A stretch of 29,308 bases of DNA from a virus, in IMG/VR virus record IMGVR_UViG_3300046516_000262, positions 1 to 29,308 of that record; one strand, written 5' to 3'. The notes under the pieces were generated by a model that saw only the letters and a list, made by a program, of their open reading frames with translations, was not told where the DNA came from and did not search any database. Each line of letters starts with the position of its first letter. Positions within the stretch are counted from its first letter, which is position 1. This document shows, one piece after another, positions 7,721-13,923 of the stretch. Made by a program: the position numbers and the translations under genes.

Positions 7721-7868
7721 TGTGGATAACTTTTTTGTGTTCATCCCGGCGAACGTAAGTGGTCGTTTGTGTTCATTTCGGGAGGTTTTGTGTTCACCCC
7801 CGTGAACAGAACTATATGTTAACTATATCTATGAACTATAGGCGTCGTCCGAGAGCGTCTGTGGATAA
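7721..7868. other. Candidate plasmid-type replication origin
   Basis: Two exact DnaA boxes (TGTGGATAA at 7721-7729 and 7860-7868, reverse of TTATCCACA) bracket three copies of TTTGTGTTCA (7734, 7766, 7787) and an AT-rich stretch with three AACTATA repeats (7810, 7821, 7834). This is the order of iteron plasmid origins: DnaA box, Rep-binding iterons, unwinding element, DnaA box. It lies at the 3' end of the rep gene, which actually overlaps the AT repeats and the second box. Function is inferred from architecture. Confidence 0.75.
7734..7808 (+). repeat. Three iterons TTTGTGTTCA, the last forming a palindrome
   Basis: Copies at 7734-7743, 7766-7775 and 7787-7796, spaced 32 and 21 bases (about three and two helical turns, so on one face of the helix). 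The last extends to TGTTCAC-CCCC-GTGAACA (7791-7808), a perfect 7-bp-arm inverted repeat; the first has GTTC/GAAC ends (7739-7754). Probable binding sites for the adjacent Rep. Confidence 0.72.
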
Positions 7869-8395
7869 CTGCTCAGGACCTGCTCTGGGACTTCAGCAGC
7901 CGGAATTGATGCTTTCAACACTCCTCCTGCTTGATCCCACACAAACCCGTCCCCAGGAATGATCTCGCACTCTGCGAACGCATCCGGGTCCGTCTGTCCT
8001 TTGATAGCCTTCTCGACCCCTTCCAACCTCTTGGCGAGTTTCTTCGGTACGTAGTCGATGACCACAGTACAAAGCAAGCGGTCCCCAAGACGAACGTCCA
8101 GACGCTCCCGAGCAATGTAGGTCGCTGCCCTTCCTCGGTTCCCCTTGGTGACAACCCGGAGGAGCTTGGAAGTCTCGAGGACCTCGATGCACTTGTTGAC
8201 GGACCCTAGGCTCAGCCCGGTCATTTCCCCCAGGCGTCTCTGGGACGGCCAGCACTCCCCTGTGTCCTTGTCGGCATGGCTCTTGATCGCTTGCCAGATA
8301 CCAAGAGCATTCATACCAATCTGAGCGGCGATACCCGATGTGAACATATCTCTCTGCATCGTTTGAAAGGTAGTATCGATATCCGCACTCATCAT
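7829..8395 (-). CDS. Plasmid-type replication initiator with winged helix
   Basis: 188 residues from ATG at 8395 (GGGGGGA upstream; the start overlaps the previous stop as ATGATGA). Residues ~18-82 form a helix-turn-helix domain of the HTH_36 kind: GIAAQIGMNALGIWQAI, CWPSQRRLGEMTGLSLGSVNKCIEVLE, then KLLRVVTKGNRG as the wing. This kind of domain occurs in plasmid RepA-like and phage replication initiators. The C-terminal third has no recognised motif. The gene is third in an operon with parA and an RHH gene and reads into a DnaA-box/iteron region, which points to initiation at that origin. It could alternatively be only a transcription regulator. Confidence 0.65.
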   Translation of the reverse strand: MMSADIDTTFQTMQRDMFTSGIAAQIGMNALGIWQAIKSHADKDTGECWPSQRRLGEMTGLSLGSVNKCIEVLETSKLLRVVTKGNRGRAATYIARERLDVRLGDRLLCTVVIDYVPKKLAKRLEGVEKAIKGQTDPDAFAECEIIPGDGFVWDQAGGVLKASIPAAEVPEQVLSSYPQTLSDDAYSS

Positions 8396-8712
8396 TCCCC
8401 CCGGTCGTAACTGTCCTGCCGTCGGGTCACCTCGGCCCCCAGGCACTCAATGATGATCTCGGTCATCGTGACCCCCGAGAGACCCGCGAGGACCTTGAGC
8501 CTCTTGTGCAGGGACTGGGGGATTCTCAGGTTCAATGGTTTGGTAGCTTCGACTTCAGGGACCCTCGCTACGATCTCCGATAGCCCTTGGGGCTTTCGTA
8601 CAGGCTCGCCACGGGCCTCGTGGACCTCCGGGGGTACCACGCGTGCTCCCTCGGCTATCCGAGCCACGTCAGGGGGCAACTCAGGGCCTCTGAGTGCAGG
8701 ACGATCAGCCAT
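8392..8712 (-). CDS. Ribbon-helix-helix partition partner (ParG/ParB-like)
   Basis: 106 residues from ATG at 8712. The first ~60 residues are Pro/Arg-rich and probably disordered, and may include the part that contacts ParA. The C-terminus has a clear RHH fold: strand PLNLRIP, helix SLHKRLKVLAGLSG, helix TMTEIIIECLGAEV. Small ParA ATPases without an HTH (type Ib systems) pair with RHH centromere-binding proteins such as ParG. The ATG lies within the 3' end of parA (ATGGCTGA overlap), so the two are translationally coupled. It probably binds the dyad at 9408-9441. Confidence 0.72.
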   Translation of the reverse strand: MADRPALRGPELPPDVARIAEGARVVPPEVHEARGEPVRKPQGLSEIVARVPEVEATKPLNLRIPQSLHKRLKVLAGLSGVTMTEIIIECLGAEVTRRQDSYDRGE

Positions 8713-9364
8713 TGAAGACCTCCTCGTACAGTGAGGTGATTTCCTCGGATGCCTTGGGGTCCTGTAGGGACTTCTCAAGCTCCGTCACCGCCCTTCCTGA
8801 CCGTGCTGAGGCTCTGAAGGCCTGACGACCCACGATGTACTTGGTGGTTCTCCTCAGGTAGTCGTGAAGGGTGTCCAGCATCTCCAAGGAATCCCTCAGG
8901 TCATTCTTGGCATTGAACGGAACATTGTTCAGCACCGCATACACACGGGTATCTGGTCTGGTCTGTCGCATCTCGTTGGCGAGCTTGACCATGGGTCCCA
9001 TGCCCGAAGTGTCGTACTGCCCTATCCCGAGGGGTATCACGATAACGTCAGCAGCCATGCAGGCAAGGCGCATCTCCAGACCGTTACCTGCAGGGACATC
9101 CACGATCACCACATCGTAGCGTTCCTTCTGTGCCAGTAGGTCGGTGTAAATATTACCTCGCAACATCGCTAGGTTGATCGAAGGGAGTCCCTCGGTATCC
9201 CTACGTGCCATGCCCCACGCGTAGGCGTATCGACCTGTGGACTCCTCGACATCCGTATCGGTGAGCATCACGCTATGTCCCCGTGCAGCGCTCATTCCAG
9301 CGAGGTTCGTAGCTATCGTTGTTTTTCCAACTCCACCTTTCTCTGCAGCAACCGCTATCAGCAT
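8705..9364 (-). CDS. parA: ParA-family partition ATPase
   Basis: 219 residues from ATG at 9364, with AAGGGGG 5-6 bases upstream; an upstream in-frame start adds 14 unrelated residues. Deviant Walker A KGGVGKTT is at residues ~9-16, the A' box LTDTDVEES at ~34-42, and Walker B VVIVDVPAG at ~84-92. There is no N-terminal HTH, so it is the short type Ib/ParF-like class. ParA forms ATP-dependent nucleoid-bound gradients that segregate low-copy replicons. It heads the parA-RHH-rep operon. A ParA in a phage genome strongly suggests plasmid-like maintenance. Confidence 0.9.
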   Translation of the reverse strand: MLIAVAAEKGGVGKTTIATNLAGMSAARGHSVMLTDTDVEESTGRYAYAWGMARRDTEGLPSINLAMLRGNIYTDLLAQKERYDVVIVDVPAGNGLEMRLACMAADVIVIPLGIGQYDTSGMGPMVKLANEMRQTRPDTRVYAVLNNVPFNAKNDLRDSLEMLDTLHDYLRRTTKYIVGRQAFRASARSGRAVTELEKSLQDPKASEEITSLYEEVFNG

Positions 9365-9390
9365 ATGGCCCCCTTGGTGTAATGAGTCGT

Positions 9391-9441
9391 AGCTTAATCG
9401 GTGCATATGTAGATGTAAAGATAGCTTTCTACAAATCTACA
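9391..9441 (-). promoter_or_regulatory. parA promoter with dyad operator / centromere candidate
   Basis: TGTAGAT at 9408-9414 and ATCTACA at 9435-9441 are perfect inverted arms; inside them TGTAAAG (9414-9420) faces CTTTCTACA (9425-9433), giving a longer imperfect dyad. On the - strand TTTACA (9414-9419) and TAAGCT (9391-9396) sit 17 bases apart as a tentative -35/-10, so a protein bound to the dyad would block the promoter. In type Ib systems the RHH partner binds repeats overlapping the par promoter, which can double as the centromere. Confidence 0.5.
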
Positions 9442-9637
9442 CAGTTAAGGAGGGGTGGTCCTCGTTTGTGCAACACCCCTTGCACTATCCCCCTTCACTG
9501 CTAACTCTCATTAGCAGCCTTGCGTTTAATGCCCCAAGCCTGATAACGGCAATTATCGGGATGGTGTTTGGTACCTAGAAACCGGGTTAGTGGGGTTGGG
9601 CCAAGGACTCTCTAGGGGAGAACCCTTGTGGCAACCC
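9442..9637. other. Intergenic stretch with hairpins between parA and the next gene
   Basis: No convincing ORF. GCTAA/TTAGC flank CTCTCA near 9501-9516. CCTGATAA (9539-9546) pairs with TTATCGGG (9553-9560), 8 bp with one G-T, but there is no T-run. It may contain further partition sites or the 3' end signals of the leftward gene at 9638. Confidence 0.4.
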
Positions 9638-9928
9638 TCAGACTGCCCCCAGTTCCGTCAGGTATCTAGAGGCCAACTCGTTGCCAGCCTTGTCGAAGAA
9701 CACTTGCATCGACCTGATCCCGCCTTTGTTCTCCATGAGCCACTTGATCTTCAGGTACAACTCAGGTTCGATCTTCAGGTTGTAGCTCATTCGAGCCTGC
9801 TCCTGCACGGTCTCCGGGTTCTCCCAGGGGTACCGTGCCTTCTTCGCTGCCTCTTCCCGAACCTGCTCCTTCAACTTCGTGATCTCTGCCAGTGCGTCAG
9901 CCAGTTGTTGCTCTGCTGTCTTAGCCAT
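9638..9928 (-). CDS. Coiled-coil plus ribbon-helix-helix-like DNA-binding protein
   Basis: 96 residues from ATG at 9928. Residues ~2-27 are a charged coiled coil (AEQQLADALAEITKLKEQVREEAAKK), followed by a PWENPETVQEQARM linker. The C-terminal half has RHH spacing: strand MSYNLKIE, helix ELYLKIKWLMENKGG, helix SMQVFFDKAGNELASRYL. It is a second RHH-type candidate beside the partition cassette and could regulate copy number, partition or lysogeny. An extended upstream reading frame is less likely. Function is unknown. Confidence 0.65.
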   Translation of the reverse strand: MAKTAEQQLADALAEITKLKEQVREEAAKKARYPWENPETVQEQARMSYNLKIEPELYLKIKWLMENKGGIRSMQVFFDKAGNELASRYLTELGAV

Positions 9929-9998
9929 GGTGTTCACTCTTGTAAGTAGTTTGATTAGTGTGTGTTTCCGAACCCATGACTGCACTGTACAGCCTTGT

Positions 9999-10196
9999 TT
10001 AACTCGTTGCAATAGTACCAACGTTCTCCTGTGTGCGGGCTACCACATAACCACCGAAGTCCTCGAAGGCATCTTCGAAGTTCCCGTAAACGAAAGAAGG
10101 GCTCCCCAGCCCAAAGATTTCATAGCCGATCTCAGGGGTTCCCGAGAGGATCAGCGCGGCACCGACAGCGAATTGAGCAGTGAGGATAGTTGTCAT
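9999..10196 (-). CDS. Small hypothetical protein
   Basis: 65 residues from ATG at 10196. The N-terminus (TTILTAQFAVGAALILSG) is hydrophobic enough for a signal peptide or single membrane anchor; the rest is acidic and aromatic (FEDAFEDFGGYVV). There is no clear Shine-Dalgarno, only codon-like base usage in support. It lies between the recombinase and the RHH gene on the same strand. Could be spurious. Confidence 0.4.
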   Translation of the reverse strand: MTTILTAQFAVGAALILSGTPEIGYEIFGLGSPSFVYGNFEDAFEDFGGYVVARTQENVGTIATS

Positions 10197-10292
10197 TTTT
10201 GTTGGCAAGGGGCGTTACAAGTTGTTTCAAAAAGGGGAGAACGAATATTACGACTATACGAAGAGAAAGTGTTTGCCCTAGTGTTGTATTTA

Positions 10293-10313
10293 TGTTCACC
10301 ATTCGTACGAACA
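10293..10313. repeat. Palindrome next to the recombinase gene (att/res or operator candidate)
   Basis: TTCGTACGAA at 10302-10311 is a perfect 10-bp palindrome nested in TGTTC (10293-10297) / GAACA (10309-10313). It lies 10 bases past the recombinase stop, where attP or a resolution site is often found. It could also be the recombinase gene's terminator-proximal operator. No core repeat elsewhere in the window supports an att call. Confidence 0.3.
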
Positions 10314-10322
10314 ATGTAGTGT

Positions 10323-11111
10323 TTACCGAACAGCCGCTAAAAGTTCGTCATCGGACAGGTGGGCGTACCGGAGCGTGGTCTTCACGTTCTTGTGTCCCAG
10401 GAGCTTCTGCACGATCACCACGTTCTTGGTCTTAGCCAAGGTCCTGGTGGCAGCGGTGTGCCTCAGGGTGTGCAGAACGAAGTCATCGTCAGCCTCGAGG
10501 TCCATAGCTTCCTTCAGACGACTCCAAACGGCCCTGAGGTGCCCGAGGTTGACATCGAACACACCTTTTGTAAGCGCTTCCTTAGCACGCTCAGACAGCG
10601 GGATCGACCTAGCACCTTTGGTCTTCGAAGTCCACAGGCGAACCCAGTCCCCATCGACATCCTTCTCCTTCAGTGCCAAAAGTTCCCCTCGGCGCATCCC
10701 AGTGTCGATGAGGACCGTAATGAACCTTGCAATCTCATGCTCATTCCACGATGTGAGAAGAGCCAGCATCTGGGATTCCTCGGCCTCGCTGATCCAACGG
10801 ACCCTTGAGTTGTCCTCGGACTTCCAGGTGACCTTGGGCATCTTGTTGATCCAGTCACGATCCATGGCGTACTTCAGAACACTGTGGACGTTGGTCAGCT
10901 TGCGGTTGATCGTGCTGTCCTTCAGCACCCCCTCCATGGAATCCACGAAGGCATCGATGTGGATCGTCTTCACATCTTTGAGCGGAAGGTCACCGACACA
11001 GGCGATGAAAGCCTCTACGTTCGTGATGGCGGTCGAACAGTAAGCCTTACCGAGCCACAGGGGCTTCTTGGCGATCTGAAGGAGTTCCTTAAGAGTCGTA
11101 GGGGCTTTCAT
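10323..11111 (-). CDS. int: Tyrosine recombinase (integrase/resolvase family)
   Basis: 262 residues. All catalytic residues are visible: R140 (TGMRRGELL), K165 (SKTKGARSIPL), H214 and R217 (VLHTLRHTAATR), H240 (LLGHKN), Y249 (TTLRYAHLS). The N-terminal SAM-like core-binding region covers about residues 20-95 (FIACVGDLPLKDVKTIHI, STINRKLTNVHSVLKYAM). At 262 residues it lacks the long arm-binding domain of lambda-type integrases and is closer in size to Xer/Cre-like enzymes. GGAGGT precedes the ATG. Neighbouring plasmid genes make multimer resolution as likely as chromosomal integration. Confidence 0.92.
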   Translation of the reverse strand: MKAPTTLKELLQIAKKPLWLGKAYCSTAITNVEAFIACVGDLPLKDVKTIHIDAFVDSMEGVLKDSTINRKLTNVHSVLKYAMDRDWINKMPKVTWKSEDNSRVRWISEAEESQMLALLTSWNEHEIARFITVLIDTGMRRGELLALKEKDVDGDWVRLWTSKTKGARSIPLSERAKEALTKGVFDVNLGHLRAVWSRLKEAMDLEADDDFVLHTLRHTAATRTLAKTKNVVIVQKLLGHKNVKTTLRYAHLSDDELLAAVR

Positions 11112-11151
11112 AAAATACCTCCGTGTTGGGTGTTACGCTGGTGTAGGACAG

Positions 11152-11180
11152 ATATTACTGTTTTGTGTGACATTGTGCAA
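11152..11180 (-). promoter_or_regulatory. Sigma70-type promoter for the recombinase
   Basis: On the - strand TTGCAC (11175-11180) and TAATAT (11152-11157) are separated by exactly 17 bases, ~40 bases upstream of the recombinase start. The -35 region includes ACATTGTG (11172-11179), also present in a candidate operator at 24163-24169, so common regulation is possible. Confidence 0.55.
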
Positions 11181-11189
11181 GTGCTTTCG

Positions 11190-11213
11190 AAAAGAAACCC
11201 CACAGAAGTGGGG
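11190..11213 (-). terminator. Intrinsic terminator of the leftward metabolism operon
   Basis: CCCCAC (11198-11203) pairs with GTGGGG (11208-11213) around AGAA; on the - strand the stem is followed by TTTCTTTTC. It lies just past the stop at 11228 and separates the T7-like block from the recombinase promoter. Confidence 0.75.
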
Positions 11214-11227
11214 GGTGGGGAAAACAC

Positions 11228-11665
11228 TTACAGTGCCTCCTTGTTGGCGGCTAGGATTGCTGCGCGCATACGCGATTGATGGTCGTCCACGTCTTTCCCG
11301 TCCGTATCGAACCAAGCTTCTATGGCGGCTTCAATTTTCTCATTCGTCAGCGCCGCATCATTTCCGGCGTCCGCACTTACCCTTCCGAATCCATCGCACA
11401 CATCACATTTGTATGGTTCGTATTCGCTCGAACCTTTGTCGTCGATATGAAAGCGCCCGCCGTGCGATCCAGTACCGTTACAGTTCTGGCAAGTTGCTGT
11501 GTCGGCGTCCACTCGCGGTGCGCACTCGGGTTGTGGGGCGGTTTGGTGCTTCTGGTACTCAGCCTCACACTCTTGATAGATGCGTTCGGCCTTCTCGGTA
11601 TCCCCGGCAATCAGGGCATCCCGAAGATCACTACGGGTCGCTAGGAGAACGTCTTTGTATCTCAT
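11228..11665 (-). CDS. DnaJ-like zinc-finger protein, hypothetical
   Basis: 145 residues. Two Cys pairs in DnaJ-type zinc-finger style are visible: CQNCNGTGSHGGR and CDVCDGFGRV, i.e. CxxCxGxG repeats, about 30 residues apart. The N-terminal helix (RSDLRDALIAGDTEKAERIYQECEAEYQKH) is coiled-coil-like; the C-terminus is a helix with an acidic patch. It is not a co-chaperone, as the J domain is absent. Last gene of the leftward operon; its ATG overlaps the preceding stop (ATGA). Role unknown, perhaps metal-dependent binding of protein or nucleic acid. Confidence 0.72.
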   Translation of the reverse strand: MRYKDVLLATRSDLRDALIAGDTEKAERIYQECEAEYQKHQTAPQPECAPRVDADTATCQNCNGTGSHGGRFHIDDKGSSEYEPYKCDVCDGFGRVSADAGNDAALTNEKIEAAIEAWFDTDGKDVDDHQSRMRAAILAANKEAL

Positions 11666-11883
11666 GCTCCTGGTTCCTTTTGGAAGAGGGGATTAACTGC
11701 GGTCACCCAGAAGCCATCACGGTTCCGGGACATACCCTTCGCGTACATCTCTGGTTGACTAAGGCACCTTCGGGGATTCGGAACAGAACTAAATTCCCCG
11801 GTACGGTGTTTATCGAAGGCCGCAGTCGAGTTGAAATACTCACCGCAGCCACAGCATTGGTTACGGTCACCACGAAGGTTCAC
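11662..11883 (-). CDS. FDXHR-type zinc-binding protein
   Basis: 73 residues, GTG start at 11883 overlapping the stop of the upstream small gene (GTGA). The Cys pair CCGCGEYF is followed by AAFDKHRTGEFS, the FDxHR signature of a widespread phage family of small putative zinc proteins, and a third Cys in PRRCLSQPEM completes the site. Function unknown. Start and stop overlaps on both sides show tight operon packing. Confidence 0.78.
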   Translation of the reverse strand: MNLRGDRNQCCGCGEYFNSTAAFDKHRTGEFSSVPNPRRCLSQPEMYAKGMSRNRDGFWVTAVNPLFQKEPGA

Positions 11884-12050
11884 TCGATACCTCGGCTTTC
11901 CAATACTCGTTCAAAAAGATCACAGGCGTACTCGTACCCGGACCAGTTATCAACACCCGCGGTCCCAAGGCACTCAAGGAACAAAGCGTCAATCCTGAGG
12001 TCCTCTAGTACCTCTACGTCCACTAATACATGAGGTCTTAGTTCAGCCAT
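11880..12050 (-). CDS. Small conserved phage protein (56 aa)
   Basis: 56 residues: MAELRPHVLV... to ...VLESRGIE. The segment AGVDNWSGYEYACDLF is a recurring motif of short phage proteins of unknown role. AGGA lies 7 bases before the ATG; the ATG overlaps the TAA of the upstream ORF (TAATG) and its TGA overlaps the GTG of the FDXHR gene. Acidic and soluble. Confidence 0.7.
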   Translation of the reverse strand: MAELRPHVLVDVEVLEDLRIDALFLECLGTAGVDNWSGYEYACDLFERVLESRGIE

Positions 12051-12187
12051 TAGAATCCTGGGATATTAGGGATGATGTTCCCTTGGTTATGGTGATCACA
12101 GGCATACTGCCAGTAATCCATGTGCGTAGGTGAGGGGACGCAGAACCAGAAGGGGAGAGACCACCATAGGTAGATGGTCTGGAACAC
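12050..12187 (-). CDS. Small aromatic-rich protein (45 aa)
   Basis: 45 residues from GTG at 12187, overlapping the MazG-like stop (TAGTG). The N-terminus (FQTIYLWWSLPFWFCV) is strongly hydrophobic and aromatic, probably membrane-associated; the rest (MDYWQYACDHHNQG) shares a YACD motif with the following protein. An internal ATG (THMDYW) would give a 23-residue peptide. Support is the chain of 1-base overlaps; otherwise unrecognised. Confidence 0.5.
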   Translation of the reverse strand: MFQTIYLWWSLPFWFCVPSPTHMDYWQYACDHHNQGNIIPNIPGF

Positions 12188-12498
12188 TAGCGATTGTCGC
12201 CACTACCAGAGATGACGCCTCGGGCACTACGGCTCTGCAGCTTGTCGATATTGGCTTCAGCAATGGAACCAAGGCTCATATTCAGGTCCGAGGCAATCGC
12301 AGCGACAAACCACAGAATATCCCCGAGTTCCTTTTTGATTACCTTGGGATCAATCTCGTATTGGTCACGGAGACCCTTGGCGATATAGGCATTCACTTCA
12401 CCGACTTCTGCAGTAAGACCGAGGAGCGCATAGGACTCACAGGCCGAAGGAAGTCGGAAGCTCATGGCTTCATCTTGATACAGGTTGAATGCGTTCAT
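12187..12498 (-). CDS. MazG-like nucleotide pyrophosphohydrolase
   Basis: 103 residues. The MazG pattern is present: LLGLTAEVGEVNAYIAKG supplies the first acidic metal-binding cluster and KKELGDILWFVAAIASDL the second (E-x-x-D). All-alpha NTP pyrophosphatases of this family hydrolyse (d)NTPs to monophosphate and PPi, shaping nucleotide pools or lowering ppGpp signalling during infection. It sits beside a DUF5664 pyrophosphohydrolase in an operon with replication genes. AGAGAGAG precedes the ATG, which overlaps the upstream stop. Confidence 0.85.
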   Translation of the reverse strand: MNAFNLYQDEAMSFRLPSACESYALLGLTAEVGEVNAYIAKGLRDQYEIDPKVIKKELGDILWFVAAIASDLNMSLGSIAEANIDKLQSRSARGVISGSGDNR

Positions 12499-12680
12499 TT
12501 CTCTCTCTTGATGTCTTTAAGTTGGGTCTCGAGGGTCCTGATCTTGGCCTCGAGTACCGCGATGTGATCGTAGGCATCCTGAGCACGTACCCAGTCGCCA
12601 TCTGATGAAGCCTCTACTTCAAAGCCGCAGTAGCCTGTGTATTCCGAGTAGAGGTCGAAGCGCTTGAGTACGGTGCTCAT
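12495..12680 (-). CDS. Small coiled-coil hypothetical protein
   Basis: 61 residues. The N-terminal half (LKRFDLYSEYTGYCGFEVEASSDGDWV) looks like a small beta unit; the C-terminal half (AQDAYDHIAVLEAKIRTLETQLKDIKREK) is a coiled coil. The GDWVRAQDAYDHIAVLEAKI pattern is common in unrelated phage small proteins. Overlaps the next gene by 4 bases. Function unknown. Confidence 0.68.
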   Translation of the reverse strand: MSTVLKRFDLYSEYTGYCGFEVEASSDGDWVRAQDAYDHIAVLEAKIRTLETQLKDIKREK

Positions 12681-13207
12681 TAGGTTCCTTTACAGCGGTC
12701 GTCCAAATCAGGACGGTGTTTGATCATCCAGCTTGCGAACATGAGGCAGCACGAAGCGTGGTACAGGTGGCCCTTGCCGGACTCAGGATCAAGGTCCTCA
12801 CCATCATTGAAGGCCGCTTGGTGACGACCAGCAGCATCCATCAGACGGGACACAGAGATACCCTTGCGCCAGTTGTGGGCCTGATACTTCTTCTCGCCGA
12901 ACGTGAGGACCTCAGCGACCCCGAGGAGCCACGAGGAATCCAAGAGGGACATACGAGCCTTGCCTTGGTCGTGCTTGGTGCCACCCGAGTTGAACGGTGT
13001 GGGAGCCGGGGAGACCTTCAGGCCGTCCACCGTGGCACCCATCTGCTGTTCCGCGAGGATTTCCAGCAGCCGTTCCTTTTCCCTGTAGACCTGATCGGCG
13101 TTCGCCTGCTTCAGTAGTTCCCCAAGGTCCAGACACTCGTTCGAGGTCCGTACCGGTTTATACGGGTCACCCATGGCGATGTGGCCCATGGCAATCACGG
13201 AGTCCAT
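12680..13207 (-). CDS. dATP/dGTP diphosphohydrolase-like protein (DUF5664)
   Basis: 175 residues from ATG at 13207 (GGAG 10 bases upstream; 13-base overlap with the exonuclease end). The domain from ~residue 75 shows GGTKHDQGKARMSLL, EVLTFGEKKYQAHNWRKGI, DAAGRHQAAFNDGEDLDPESG and HLYHASCCLMFASWM, the DUF5664 pattern of phage dNTP pyrophosphohydrolases. The first ~70 residues are a variable helical extension. It probably trims dNTP pools together with the MazG-like protein. Shorter starts at internal ATGs are possible. Confidence 0.82.
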   Translation of the reverse strand: MDSVIAMGHIAMGDPYKPVRTSNECLDLGELLKQANADQVYREKERLLEILAEQQMGATVDGLKVSPAPTPFNSGGTKHDQGKARMSLLDSSWLLGVAEVLTFGEKKYQAHNWRKGISVSRLMDAAGRHQAAFNDGEDLDPESGKGHLYHASCCLMFASWMIKHRPDLDDRCKGT

Positions 13208-13923
13208 AGAATCACTTCTCCTTTCTCAAAGTCCCAATCTGAATCGTGCAGAATCCGAGCACAGCGTGCCTGCGTCAGTGCATCGTCTTCCGTGAGACCA
13301 GCTTTGATGTATGCGTGCTTAACGGTTTCCCAGTTCACGCCCTTAGAATCCAGCAGTTTGTTAGCGGAGACCGGGCCGATACCTGGGCACCCGGGGAACC
13401 CATCGGTCGTATCGCCTGTGAGGGTTTGATAGAGGAACTGGCGATGAGCATCAGCCTCAGTGACCACGATCTTATGACCTTCGAGCTTGGGGTTCAGGTG
13501 CCACATGGTCCCAGGGATCGTCTTCAGGTCCTTGTCCATCGTAACGATCATGGTCTTGCCCTTGAACTTTGTCGCAAGGATTCCCATGCAATCGTCAGCT
13601 TCCAGCGTAGGCTTCTCGAAGAACGGGTACTGTTCCTTGGACCATCCCTTGAGAGCCGAGTAGCCGATGGGCTTACGGGACTTACGGTTCCCCTTGTACG
13701 GGGGATACACCGTGTTCCGAAAGTTATCCTTGGACGTATAGCAAAGCTTCAGGTCATCACAGCCAGTATCCTCAACAAACTTGTCGATGTACTTGACGAA
13801 GAGTTCCTTGGCTTGCCCTACGTCCGTGTAGGTAGTCCACACGTCATCGTCCCACTCGATCTCCGTCTCACACGCTGAAGCAGCCCGGTAGCAGGGGATG
13901 TCTGCGTCGATCAGGAGGAGCAT
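13195..13923 (-). CDS. T7 gp6-like 5'-3' exonuclease
   Basis: 242 residues. FEN/PIN-type metal-binding pattern: LLIDADIPCYRAA at the N-terminus, KLCYTSKDNFRNTVYPPYKGNRKSRK, LEADDCMGILAT, VTMDKDLKTIPG and TGDTTDGFPGCPGIGPVSANKLL, a helix-hairpin-helix-like segment. T7 gp6 removes RNA primers and degrades host DNA to recycle nucleotides, acting with endonuclease I. Order after the DNA polymerase matches T7. The start overlaps the preceding stop. Confidence 0.92.
   Translation of the reverse strand: MLLLIDADIPCYRAASACETEIEWDDDVWTTYTDVGQAKELFVKYIDKFVEDTGCDDLKLCYTSKDNFRNTVYPPYKGNRKSRKPIGYSALKGWSKEQYPFFEKPTLEADDCMGILATKFKGKTMIVTMDKDLKTIPGTMWHLNPKLEGHKIVVTEADAHRQFLYQTLTGDTTDGFPGCPGIGPVSANKLLDSKGVNWETVKHAYIKAGLTEDDALTQARCARILHDSDWDFEKGEVILWTP

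Noticed and set aside
7691-7744. Longer lipoprotein start at 7744
   Set aside because: It would place a hydrophilic stretch ahead of the signal peptide and run through a DnaA box.
12187-13207. Z-genome (2-aminoadenine) pathway suggested by the pyrophosphohydrolases
   Set aside because: No PurZ or DatZ is visible, and the DNA polymerase is of ordinary T7 type; MazG and DUF5664 alone are common.
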